Shown piece after piece: positions 48,601 through 56,642 of a stretch of DNA of 64,000 nucleotides. This DNA is from Glandiceps talaboti. Taxonomy: Eukaryota > Hemichordata > Enteropneusta > Spengelidae. The stretch is taken from contig NC_135567.1 of NCBI RefSeq assembly GCF_964340395.1, forward strand, positions 8,825,658 through 8,889,657, in the 5' to 3' direction. The notes beneath the pieces were generated by a model. That model saw only the letters and a program-made list of their open reading frames with translations. It ran no database searches and was not told the origin of the DNA. The number at the start of each line of letters is the position of its first letter. Position 1 is the first letter of the stretch. Both the position numbers and the translations under genes were made by a program.

Positions 48601-48956
48601 AAGAGGCTGACTAACGAACGGGTACCTACACCAGTTATGCATAAAACTCGGCTCAGAGTCATACACTAAAAACATCAATACTGGCAGGTTAAAAATTTCA
48701 AAAACACATTATCAAAAGACGTTCAAAAATTATATCAATAGTTCAATTTAACGGACAAAGATTTCACTGTGATGCGCAACTATTACAACAGCAGTTTTTT
48801 ACGATGTTGATGTTGGCATGTCTACATACGTTAGTCGTTACTGGGCTGTAAGAAAGGCGATAGATGTGTCCAAAAGAGGTGTTTTTGTTCACTGTTTACA
48901 CTGATAATGATGGTCGATATTCGGCAATCCATGAATATCAAGGAAACCATATTTTC

Positions 48957-48989
<33 letters not shown>

Positions 48990-49009
48990 AAAAAACAACA
49001 AAAAAAACA

Positions 49010-49045
<36 letters not shown>

Positions 49046-52000
49046 AAACAACAACAACAACAACATCAACATCGTTCCTGTCTAGGTTGATGATGTTACA
49101 GACAATTCAAAGTAGTTCCGACCATATTACTATAGTGTGGCGTCAAAGTATAGTAATATGAAATGAATGGGTTTCATATTACTATACTTTGACGTCACAC
49201 CCTGGGAATATGAGGGTCTATGTATATCATAATAAAAATTATGAAAATGGTCATTACTACAATAAACTTGTTGGATTTTTCTCTTTTTTTTCAGTTCTTA
49301 TTGGTGAACTTCAAAAAATTACATGGTTTTTAATTTCAAAACCCTATCAAATGTTAAACAAATATTTCATAAGATATAAGTATATAGACACACAGTCTTC
49401 TTTTTATATACATGTATATCATGTACACAACAAACATGATATCTAGATAACAATTTTTTTATGAATTCAGAAAACGTAAGTATCACATTACTGGATTACT
49501 TGAGACCAAACCTCCTAAGTTTGAGCAGGTAAAACCATATAATTTTAGAATCAACATATTACAATGATCCCAAGAAAAATTTCCATTAACTATTCAAAAT
49601 GACCACAAACTACAGTTAAGTTATTAAATTGTTCACAATTGTTTGTTTGTTCTTGTGAATTTTCTCATTCTCATGGTATTGTGTTTGTATTCACAGGTTA
49701 TACAATTACTGTAGTCATTTCAGCGCTTAGCAGATTTATACTTACCACACACTGGCGGTATACTACTATCATAACAAGTTGACGTGCCATCACATATATC
49801 ACTTTGGTGAATACATTCCCTGCTCGCACATTGGAACATATACTCAGGACATGTGATGTTATCTTTCAGATGAATACCACACAATATATAATAATGAACA
49901 CATTATGTTTGAATAAAGGACCAATTTACATTATAAGTAATGATATAAGCTTATGCCTTTTATATTATCTGAACAGTAAAATTATTTTGCTTCATAGCAC
50001 CTGATTTTAAGCATATAATTAATGCAGCAGATGTTACAGTATTGTTAAAGTTATAAGAACAAGATAGATTGTCTTTTAAACAATTTGGACATTACAAAAA
50101 ACTTGATATATGAGGTCAGAATTAACGTTCTTTATTAATCTTTACAGCTGTGCCACAGTAACGCTGTATGAAAACATTAAGAAAGGCAAGTGGAAATTCA
50201 AGCTTGGCAGCATGGCCATTATGTAATACAGCTAGATTGAATTTTATTGATGTTGACATTTTTTCAAGATGACACCACACATAACAACGTACGGTAAAGA
50301 ATATGAACTACCTTGTGATAATATTCTTGTTGAGGTGTTTAGGTATGGCGAATCTCCTGTATCCGAACCTGTTAAATTGCATTTAGATATTTGGTAAGTG
50401 CATGGTCAACAATAATCGTTTTTACTTCAATGCACTGTAGAAAAGATTAATTCATCTAATGTTATCCAAACTAAAGTGAATTGCAAAAGTTACGTTGGTA
50501 AAGAGTTCATACAAAAACATTAAAATGCAATAAATTTCCCCCAAACAAGAAAGCAATCCAATATTTGATGAGCAAATACATAATTGAGTTCAATTAATGA
50601 AATTGGTAGTTGTCTGAGATGCAGGATGTAAAATCGTTATCAAAGTCTGATCATCTTATTCTTATTATCCTATAAATAACAAAAGATAAATGCATCTAAT
50701 TTTATCCGAACAAAAGTTACGTTGGTAAAGAGTTCAAACAAAAACAAAATGAAATTAAAATGCAATAAATTTTCCCAAAACAAGAAAGCAATTAAATATT
50801 TGATGAGCAAATACATAATTGAGTTTAATTTAATTAAATTGGCAGTTGTCGTAGATGCAGGATGTATAAAAGGTGATCAAAGTATCTTTTATTTTTACGC
50901 TAATTCTTATTATCCTATGAATAACCATGGAATAAAGGATACATATTTACACCTGTCCTGTTCTATGTGAAACTAGTGTAGCACTGGTTGAAGTCGTGTG
51001 ATAATACCAGTTACCTTGTAGCTATGTATATTAGGCTCTTGACGTGGGAGTTGTGTATTTAAGGATACATGTACGCTTCTGTTCAAAAACTAAATACGTG
51101 AACATTCTTCACTGAAACAATTACCTGTCTCTGATCACTGCTATGTATTTTTAAATACATTTGAATTGGTTTTAATACTTACTGATGTTAAATCTACTAA
51201 TTGCTTCTTGTTTGCAAATAAACAGAGAGGACAGGTTTGCATCACATAATATGTCATACCAGTGGTTATGTGAATGCAAATTTTCAATGTACAGGGCAGT
51301 ACAATCTTGATGAATACTCCCATCTGGCTGTGATCTAAATTAAGGGGAACTTTATCAACTGGTATAATTCTGCACACACACACACACACACACACTACCA
51401 TGTTTCAATTCCGAATCATCGCATTATGAGGTACTTTGCCAAGTAAATGTTCTTTCGGAATACATTTCGAACATACGTTCATGTAATTTACAACATTCTT
51501 TTTGTCTTTTCTTTTGGATTCATACCTATACTGTATATATTATATATCTAACTAAAACATACTCATTAAATACTTATATATAATCTCCCGGTATTCCGAA
51601 TGAGTGGTATGTCATCGAGGACAAATGATTCCCCCCATGTCGGCCGTATCCCTCCGAGCCGATAGGCATAGAGGAATCATGAGTCCGAGATGACGTAGCA
51701 CGAATGAGAAATACCAGGAGATTATTTATTTATTATATTATATAATTTATTATTATGAACTACATCATCTTCATTCAACCCCAGACACTGTAGCCCTTCA
51801 ACTTTAAAAATGTCAAATACAGAGAGACGTACATATGTTTTAACTGTAAACGAACAAAGTACAGGCATGTGTCATTGATTTGATATTAATATTGCAATAC
51901 CTGTTTGCAATGGAGAAAAAATTTCCGAAAAGTCCTCCAAAAGTGTTAAATTTGTGGGCGACAATGGGGAATTGGTTGTTAGTTCTTGAGAAGAGGTAAT

Positions 52001-54497
52001 GCCAGTGAAGAATACAATCTAATAACACCACACTATTTTGCTTTTTCGACTGATTTTTCTGACAATCATTTTTTGGTGGCTATTCAAAGTGGAGAAAGAT
52101 AACTAGTTAATAATAATTTTATAATATATTATCAAAACTAAAACACCGGATTTTACTGAGGAATCAGGAAGAAAGGCTTATGCACAAATCAAAGTCAGAG
52201 AAAATTAACATATACCATGTTACATCATAGTAATATGAAATAAAACTATTTAATCCTATCTTACCCTGTTGTACTCCAGTCAGAATACAAAAAGGGTTTC
52301 CCATCTGTCCAAGTGTATTGCCCTTCTTTATCCTCATCTGTTAAACCTATGTGGAAAATAATTCGCAGATAAGTATGATACAGTGCGTTGCAGTTTACTG
52401 TTCCAGACACAGAAACAAAAAAGCAATTCATGTGACTCTTTAATTGAGCAAGACGAGAATTACTTGCTACATATAGGGTAAATAGGGTAAACTAGAACTA
52501 TATGCAGGCACATGCATTAGACATAATGTAGCAAGAAACTGCATTCATTCAATCTTGATATATTCAAGTGTAGCATATGCTAACATATACACTGTGTTGT
52601 TGCAATAAAGTATAAATGAACCTGCAACACGATGTAGACATTTCAAAGTGCACATTTTCCCAATTACTAAACGTAAAACACTCACCAATATAAATCCAAC
52701 TCGTGAGATAGTCTAATGTTAGTTCGTGCAGGAACTGGGCTTCAGATTCTGAAGAAATACTTGTGAGAGATCCGTTGTTTTCTTTGCACTTTGTCTCACT
52801 TTCCATCCATGTAAGCAGATATGGTCCAATGAACAAACGATAGCAATGGCCTATGTGCAACATCCACGTTGGTAAACATGTAAAATCTATTAAACCGAGA
52901 ACGTTACTATAGATGTGGTTTCAAGAAAATATATCACTTTGTTCGTGTATGAAAGATTTGGTATTAGAACAAACACACAGGCACAGACATAGACACAGAA
53001 ACACACACACATACATGTATATATAATTGATTATTTGGTCAATGTAAAATATTTTAATGCTTTACAAAAATACAGTAACATTTTTTTAGTTAGCGCTCTT
53101 AAGCCTTGGTTACTGGCGTCGTATTATTACTTACTCATAAAATATTCATTTGTGTTTCGCTTTGCCTGATGATAATTGTAAATTGCAATAAACCCCTGAC
53201 TGTAGTCATTGATATCATTTGATGCAAAGCTGATGAACATTTCATTAAAATCAGATAATATGGTCGCTGGTGGAGGCCTGTGATTGCAATATCGTCTTCT
53301 TAGTCCATGACTAACGGTGTTACCACTGTAAACCTCTATATTCTCGGTTATACAGTTAGGAATAGCTCTCCCTACATCGAACTCTTGAAAGGTAACATTA
53401 ATGTATGAATGTGCATCAGCAAGTAATTGCCATGAACAACGCATCATTTCCGGGTAAGGTATTGGGTAGTCCCTTGTCGAAATGATACCAGATGTATAGT
53501 TTCTGCATAACATTCCACTGATGCACACTCGTGAGATGTCTTGACAGTTTATAACATCTGCAACAAAGAATACTACATATATCATCATCATAACCACCAC
53601 CACCACCACCACCACCACACCACCACCACCATCATCATAATCATCATCATCATCATCGCTACCTAAATATTTACTCCTACTTCCCTCATTTGCTTTACTT
53701 ATTGTATTTTTTTTAAAAACTTTTTTGAACTTGCCAAACTTTCTAGTATGATCATGACTCGTCGTTCAATGAAACAAATAACTCAACATATTATCTTGAC
53801 GATCATGAAGTGTAATAGTTTACCATGTGAAACTGTTAAAGGAACACCATACTAGGGAGGTATGACTAACTGTTAGGTCAAATAAAAATTATTAACATGG
53901 ATACTTTAGCAAAGCTATAGGGAATGCGTAGGAGTCTACCAGCTAGCCTGGTACTATTTAGTCTAGTTGATTTTGCATACTGTGAAGAGATAATACTTGT
54001 AGGTGATGGTGTCATGATTAACGCTAAGCCTGCAAAAAATGTAGGGAGAGCTGTAAAGAAGTCAACCAGCTAGTGTTATCAAGCTAAATTATTTAGACAA
54101 TTTAAATTGGCTTCTGCATACGAATTGCACGTAGGTGATGCTATGACTAAGCCTGTAATATCTAAACCAATGAAATCAAATGAAAGTACGTACTTACCGT
54201 CTGTCAGCCGTATTAAGTATTCCCTGAATATTGTATTGTAATATTGTAGGTTGAGAATCCAAGGACATGGTGTCAAGACGTAACACACATACCGTTCATA
54301 AAGTAGGCATTTGCAATCATCTTTGTACCATTTGAGGCACCAATATAAACAACTCTCCTTGGTATGGGCATACCCAGTCATTCCTCTAAGTGTACTTACA
54401 GATCGGTACGTCGAATAGAAGTCAGACACTTGGATACCTAGTAATCCCACAGAGGAATAAAATGATTCAAATGAAGGACACAATCCATAGAATGTCA
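33266..54497 (-). CDS. GRL101-type chimeric receptor: PAN-like, CUB, C-type lectin, 7 LDLa, LRR, 7TM, kinase-loop-like segment, repeat tail (5' end missing)
   Basis: Twenty-one exons, 5,003 nt, stay in one frame for about 1,666 residues to TAA at 33266-33268. Module borders follow exon borders: phase-1 introns flank the PAN-like, CUB, linker and LDLa exons, and phase-2 introns flank the LRR exons. The 7TM part is class A and related to relaxin-receptor/GRL101 leucine-rich receptors: an LRR runs straight into a Cys-Cys hinge and ECLPEANVFRSCNDLLPNT, the usual approach to TM1. Oddities: DRY replaced (TVIRC), CWxP reads VWLP, and NPxxY reads HPFLF. The cytoplasmic side continues into a segment resembling a kinase catalytic loop and a 414-residue hydrophilic tail. 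Likely a cell-surface receptor with a large ligand-binding ectodomain; the ligand is unknown. The signal-peptide exon was not found. Inference rests on splice consensus and phase only. Confidence 0.85.
34511..35121. other. Receptor intron
   Basis: Short CAA-rich stretch near 34980-35060; otherwise unique. Confidence 0.5.
35122..35375 (-). CDS. Receptor exon: cytoplasmic segment resembling a kinase catalytic loop
   Basis: Acceptor TGTTCAAAAG (poor tract) and donor ACTGAC|GTATGT (strong), 2 nt in and phase 0 out, matching both neighbours. Reads GLRKKFKRQQMYMTKTSRFC, later LHTALKLLHDAECYHENITN, then EDVMIDTTD. H-E-N-I-x-N-E-D-V-M-I sits where protein kinases have H-R-D-L-x-x-E-N-V-L-I, after an L-x-x-A-L-x-x-L-H helix. 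The catalytic Asp is Asn. No Gly-loop or VAIK Lys is seen, so at most a pseudokinase remnant (inference). Confidence 0.65.
35376..36356. other. Receptor intron
   Basis: Unique AT-rich DNA. An alternative upstream extension of the next exon is blocked by a stop at 35461-35463. Confidence 0.5.
36357..37390 (-). CDS. Receptor exon: hinge and seven-transmembrane domain
   Basis: TTGTTATTCAAG acceptor and AAGGAG|GTATGG donor, 1,034 nt. Hinge: YSDVYALCCIAGTPEE, then FRSCNDLLPNT. TM1 VLAWIIGILSFLLNLYCLAW; TM2 carries the usual ITIADLL; TM3 starts at C-K-F-V-G and ends TVIRC in place of DRY/ERF; ICL2 has SNPLKMIRVSRKRAG; TM6 IIGADILVWLPIVF; TM7 SLAHPFLFYF. It ends with a basic helix-8-like stretch INIRRILKKTKAKLRKKA. 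Single-exon 7TM domains are usual in this receptor group. Confidence 0.93.
38206..38277 (-). CDS. Receptor exon: LRR 4 (72 nt)
   Basis: TTTCTTTTTGCAG acceptor and CTACT|GTAAGT donor. Reads DLRNNPIVYFERDLFSDLTS, then LQLL. It splices in phase 2 straight onto the hinge of the 7TM exon. Confidence 0.88.
39490..39561 (-). CDS. Receptor exon: LRR 3 (72 nt)
   Basis: CTTATTTCAAG acceptor and CTCCT|GTGAGT donor. Reads ILSENRLNKLIRESFSGLKR, then LHLL, phase 2 at both ends. Confidence 0.88.
39780..40310. repeat. Dispersed 'TATAGCCTAATTAC' repeat with CACA tail
   Basis: AAGATATAGCCTAATTACTG, ATTAATTATGCAAATGACTG and a CAGACACA tail followed by CTTTTCATCCCTAATGTATA, as at 20920-21330. Confidence 0.7.
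40352..40423 (-). CDS. Receptor exon: LRR 2 (72 nt)
   Basis: GACGGCAG acceptor and TATTT|GTAAGT donor. Reads DMSDNSIQNLPVNLFNGLRN, then LLYL: a canonical 24-residue LRR exon, phase 2 at both ends. Confidence 0.88.
40501..40905. repeat. Compound microsatellite
   Basis: (GTAT)n, (GT)n, (GCGT)n, (GTAT)n, (AT)n, (CTAT)n and (CT)n in succession, between LRR exons 1 and 2. Confidence 0.95.
40960..41034 (-). CDS. Receptor exon: LRR 1 (75 nt)
   Basis: TTCTATTTTCAG acceptor and TTATCT|GTAAGT donor. Reads TFNSGYFVRDAFNFTLNYLT, then YLGYL. One residue longer than the other LRR exons. Confidence 0.8.
41905..42007 (-). CDS. Receptor exon: LRR N-terminal cap
   Basis: AATTTCAAAAG acceptor and AGTCT|GTAAGT donor. 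Reads DVVCPDGCSCRNLEAKCLNT, then SLNDLHDLSPEVRSL: the C-x-x-x-C-x-C cap that precedes LRRs. It switches intron phase from 1 to 2. Confidence 0.85.
42055..42305. mobile_element. 256-bp terminal-inverted-repeat element (copy 2)
   Basis: High similarity to 3490-3745 across its length, including GCCATGTTGAATGTTGCA and the TGAGCATGCTCAGT palindrome. The left terminus is more decayed. It lies in a receptor intron just upstream of the LRR N-cap exon. Confidence 0.75.
42420..43200. repeat. Dispersed element related to 48350-49210
   Basis: Shares GTTATGCATA, CATACACTAAAAA and a terminal CAAACCCTGGGAATATGA-type end with the downstream copy. Diverged; class unknown. Confidence 0.5.
43839..43958 (-). 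CDS. Receptor exon: LDLa repeat 7
   Basis: GTTGATTTTAG acceptor and TGTG|GTAAGT donor. Reads DFKCPIGSYKCRDSTSCVSL, then QYVCDGIRHCVHGDDELYC. Complete six-Cys repeat. Confidence 0.9.
44450..45400 (+). pseudogene. LINE C-terminal remnant in a receptor intron
   Basis: Near 45200-45330 one frame reads CTICDHETETIGNIFYDCSF, then VWQIWNFIFNL: the C-x-x-C-x-x-x-E-x-x-x-H/N-x-F-x-x-C block found at the end of L1-type ORF2. The upstream part is too decayed to define. Confidence 0.55.
45548..45660. repeat. (CAA)n/(GAC)n trinucleotide repeat
   Basis: CAA block, short GAC block, CAA block, starting about 20 bases beyond the donor of LDLa exon 6. Confidence 0.95.
45683..45805 (-). CDS. Receptor exon: LDLa repeat 6
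   Basis: ATTACTAG acceptor and CTTGTA|GTGAGA donor. Reads DLSCPDYTYKCPGSYCIPLH, then RVCNGMADCPDREDEDPRTC. Its donor lies only some 20 bases from a (CAA/GAC)n microsatellite at 45548-45660. Confidence 0.88.
46447..46587 (-). CDS. Receptor exon: LDLa-like repeat 5 (diverged)
   Basis: GTCTTCCAG acceptor and TTGTG|GTGTGT donor. Reads NDKPCQVTERQCQSGLCIAS, then KDWCLYDLDQFGYRVGCRDG. Cys spacing fits LDLa, with a longer loop and a changed calcium cluster. Confidence 0.75.
46767..46886 (-). CDS. Receptor exon: LDLa repeat 4
   Basis: TTATCTAG acceptor and TGTG|GTATGA donor. Reads ICNAIECLDGTCLAPTLRCD, then GITDCVFCDYGESEDEVFC. It has one Cys more than the usual six. Confidence 0.85.
47070..47460. 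repeat. Dispersed 'TATAGCCTAATTAC'-type repeat with CAGA tail
   Basis: ATATATCCTAATTACTGGAA, ATTAATTATGCAAATGACAC and a CAGA/CACA tail; the tail touches LDLa exon 3. Confidence 0.65.
47458..47586 (-). CDS. Receptor exon: LDLa repeat 3
   Basis: ACGTCTAG acceptor and ATATCG|GTAAGA donor. Reads CNGTNQFSCSSGECIDANKH, then CDLTIDCLDGTDEANC. Complete six-Cys repeat with calcium motif. Confidence 0.9.
47824..47934 (-). CDS. Receptor exon: LDLa repeat 2
   Basis: ACTTGTAG acceptor and TGTG|GTTAGT donor. Reads NSSADWFMCYGSGRIPFTKF, then CDFHKDCLDGSDENDC. The D-G-S-D-E calcium motif is kept; the first and third Cys are missing, consistent with loss of one disulphide. Confidence 0.85.
48136..48310. mobile_element. 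Fold-back hairpin element (copy 1)
   Basis: Arms begin ATAATCTCCCGGTATTCCGA at 48153 and return as the near reverse complement ending at 48298, around a smaller inverted pair ATGATTCC/GGAATCAT. Non-coding. Confidence 0.8.
48350..49210. repeat. Dispersed element with palindromic end and CAA run
   Basis: Related to 42420-43200. Contains (CAA)n at 48964-49068 and a palindrome at 49130-49200 (CGTCAAAGTATAGTAATATG and its reverse complement around a short loop). Confidence 0.6.
49746..49862 (-). CDS. Receptor exon: LDLa repeat 1
   Basis: CTGAAAG acceptor and TGTG|GTAAGT donor. Reads DNITCPEYMFQCASRECIHQ, then SDICDGTSTCYDSSIPPVC. Six-Cys pattern, but the acidic calcium cluster is weak. Confidence 0.85.
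50312..50368 (-). CDS. Receptor exon: 57-nt Ser/Thr linker
   Basis: TTTAACAG acceptor and ACAAG|GTAGTT donor. Reads SDTGDSPYLNTSTRILSQ, phase 1 at both ends. It could be skipped without breaking the frame, so alternative splicing is possible. Confidence 0.6.
51183..51334 (-). CDS. Receptor exon: C-type lectin domain, part 3 (QPD loop)
   Basis: CTTAATTTAG acceptor and ATCA|GTAAGT donor. Reads SQPDGSIHQDCTALYIENLH, then SHNHWYDILCDANLSSLFIC. The calcium-site motif is QPD, which in known lectins goes with galactose-type binding. The later W-N-D is W-Y-D, so sugar binding is uncertain. Confidence 0.85.
51562..51737. mobile_element. Fold-back hairpin element (copy 2)
   Basis: Almost identical to 48136-48310, including flanking TCATTAAATACTTATATATA. 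In the intron between lectin exons 2 and 3. Confidence 0.85.
52265..52346 (-). CDS. Receptor exon: C-type lectin domain, part 2
   Basis: CCACATAG acceptor and ACAGG|GTAAGA donor. Reads LTDEDKEGQYTWTDGKPFLY, then SDWSTTG: the W-T-D-G-x-P core and the Trp before the sugar loop. Confidence 0.88.
52686..52886 (-). CDS. Receptor exon: C-type lectin domain, part 1
   Basis: TTTAATAG acceptor and ATTG|GTGAGT donor. Reads FTCLPTWMLHIGHCYRLFIG, then WMESETKCKENNGSLTSISS and AQFLHELTLDYLTSWIYIG, the normal first half of a C-type lectin fold. Confidence 0.88.
53135..53557 (-). CDS. Receptor exon: CUB domain
   Basis: GTTGCAG acceptor and ATGA|GTAAGT donor, a single-exon CUB. Reads DVINCQDISRVCISG, SWQLLADAHSYINVTFQEFD, then IEVYSGNTVS and FISFASNDINDYSQGFIAIY. 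Extracellular beta sandwich for protein or glycan contact. Confidence 0.88.
54198..54497 (-). CDS. Receptor exon: Cys-rich PAN/apple-like domain
   Basis: AAAGTTTAG acceptor (weak tract) and GACG|GTAAGT donor. Contains TKESCLYWCLKWYKDDCKC and LLYERYVCYVLTPC. Cys spacing suggests a PAN/apple-like fold, but the match is loose. Phase 1 out joins the CUB exon. Confidence 0.65.
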
Positions 54498-54499
54498 CT

Positions 54500-56490
54500 A
54501 AACTTTGGATATTATGGTGTTAACTAATCATGCCGTGACGATGCCCAATAGAATAACAACTTCTTAATTTGTCATTATTTATGTTTTCTGTATATGTTAA
54601 TGTAAATATTGTAAATTTTCCTTACTCGACATTGTGTTTGAAGAGCCTTTGGCTCAAGAATTTATCGATTTTAAAAAAAGGCAAACAAACAAAAAACAAA
54701 AAAAAACAAAAAAAAAAACAAACAAACAAACAAACAAACAAACAAACAAACAAACAAACACACACACTGGAAACCAAGAAAGTGCTCTACTTTGACTTAA
54801 ATCCGTCAATGATCCGCTTATTCAACCACTATACCCACGACTAGATAACTACTGTAGACATTGTATTGTGCAACAACATTTTGTTGAAACCAGTCAAAGT
54901 GTACTATCCAGATTATCGACAGTTACAGTCGGTAAGGATAAATGCAGACTGTACAATGCATGTTTGATCCAAATTAACATACAACTCCGCCTACTGCTTA
55001 TAATCTTCGATTACAACTATGAAATTGACCTATATCTTCTATAAAACTAGAACTAGAAAACTAATTTTAGATTTTTTTCAATTTCGCTAAGATCAGTCAG
55101 TTTTATAACCAAATGAATCAAGATTTCACTTGAGAGAATGTATAACATTGCAGGCATACTGGCCATTTGCAGATAATAATTATTTTAATAAATTCAACAT
55201 TTTTATTATAAGAAAACGCCGTCCATGTAAAATGACATCATGCAAAAGGACCTCTCAAGGCGCTGCACAGCACGATAATAAAACATATTTATTTCATTGA
55301 TATGTTCATTGTTTTCATTGATTTTCAGATTTCATAGCAATACCTTTTGTTTTACAATAAATTCCACTAGGTGACCAAGATAAACCATCAGATCAGAAAC
55401 AGTATGATACATCATGCATTGCTACGATATATAATATTATGAATAACAAGTTTGCTTTTGACGAAAACATGGGTTTGATTTGTATCTTCAATAGTATTAC
55501 ATAACAATCACATGTTTATTCTATCAATTCAAATGAATACTAAATGTATAAACAACGCAATGTATAGCATTGTCAACTTTCAGATAGGAACCCTATGTGA
55601 AGTACGATTGTCTGTTCAAGGACATACAAAATATTCATGGTTTAGTAACCAAAAGTTCTAGGATATCTCTTAGATTGAGCGAACTATTAATATTAGCTGA
55701 ATGTGTTAGTTCTTATACCAATAAGGTAACACTTCCTCAGAGTAAAGGTGCGTCAGCTATCCTGTACAATAGTTTGGGTTACAGTAGTCCAAATAATTCC
55801 ACTGATGACCTTGCGATCGAAAGAAAGGATCGATCAGTGGCTTCATTCAACATCACTGGCCATGGCTGATAAGGTACAAGTTCTCCCATGCAACGAGCCG
55901 TCTGAGCGTCCTACTCTCGTTACGCGTTGAATCAAGCGACACCAATTTAACTTTTAACCATCAGTCAAGGTGCGTCAGGATTATTTCAAAACTGTACATT
56001 TTCAGGTTCGGTCGATGTTCAATTTGGTAACCATTGAATTAAAGTAGACTGTGTAACGTCGCGTCTGTGATTTACTGTCTCGCGCTTTCTCCGATTCAAC
56101 TGGTTCAACGCCGAGACATCTAATTTTAGCAGTGTACAATATTGTATTGTTCTTATGTAAATATCCAAACAAAATTGTTACTTTCTTTGACCTCTTGCCC
56201 CGTTTTCTTTATTGCTAGTTTTCAACACGTTTTCGTTATGCATTATAATTTATCAATGCAATGCAATGCATTGCAATGCAGTGTATGGTTGTGTTCATGC
56301 AGTGTGTGTGTACGTGTGTGTGTGTGTGGGGGGGGGGGGGGGCTACATGAACGTATCCACTCATCAAAATATGCTCGTTCCCGACGATATATTACCTACG
56401 ACCTCTCTCTGTACGTGCGAATACGCCTTTTCAGGCATATAAATAACCACAGAATCACATTTAGAAGAAAAGACACATATTTTGATATAA
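54500..56490. other. Upstream of the receptor, nothing firm
   Basis: (CAAA)n at 54700-54760 and an open frame at 55597-55866 on the + strand without recognisable domains. No signal-peptide exon was identified. Confidence 0.45.
56330..56342. repeat. G run
   Basis: About 14 G following (GT)n. Confidence 0.85.
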
Positions 56491-56496
56491 TATAAT

Positions 56497-56638
56497 AGCA
56501 ATAACTCCCGCCGAAGGCGGGTATACACTCGAATTTGGTACAATTCGCTCCATATAGCACTCGCCATTCGGCTCGTGCTATATGTCGCGAATTGTACCAA
56601 AATCTCGTGTATACCCGCCTTCGGCGGGGGTTATTGCT
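56497..56638. mobile_element. 142-bp palindromic hairpin element
   Basis: AGCAATAACTCCCGCCGAAG at the left end returns as CTTCGGCGGGGGTTATTGCT at the right end; the arms stay complementary for about 50 bases. GC-rich stem in AT-rich surroundings. Confidence 0.85.
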
Positions 56639-56642
56639 TAAT

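Noticed and set aside
55597-55930. Small + strand gene
   Set aside because: Two overlapping open frames without recognisable domain, signal or splice support.
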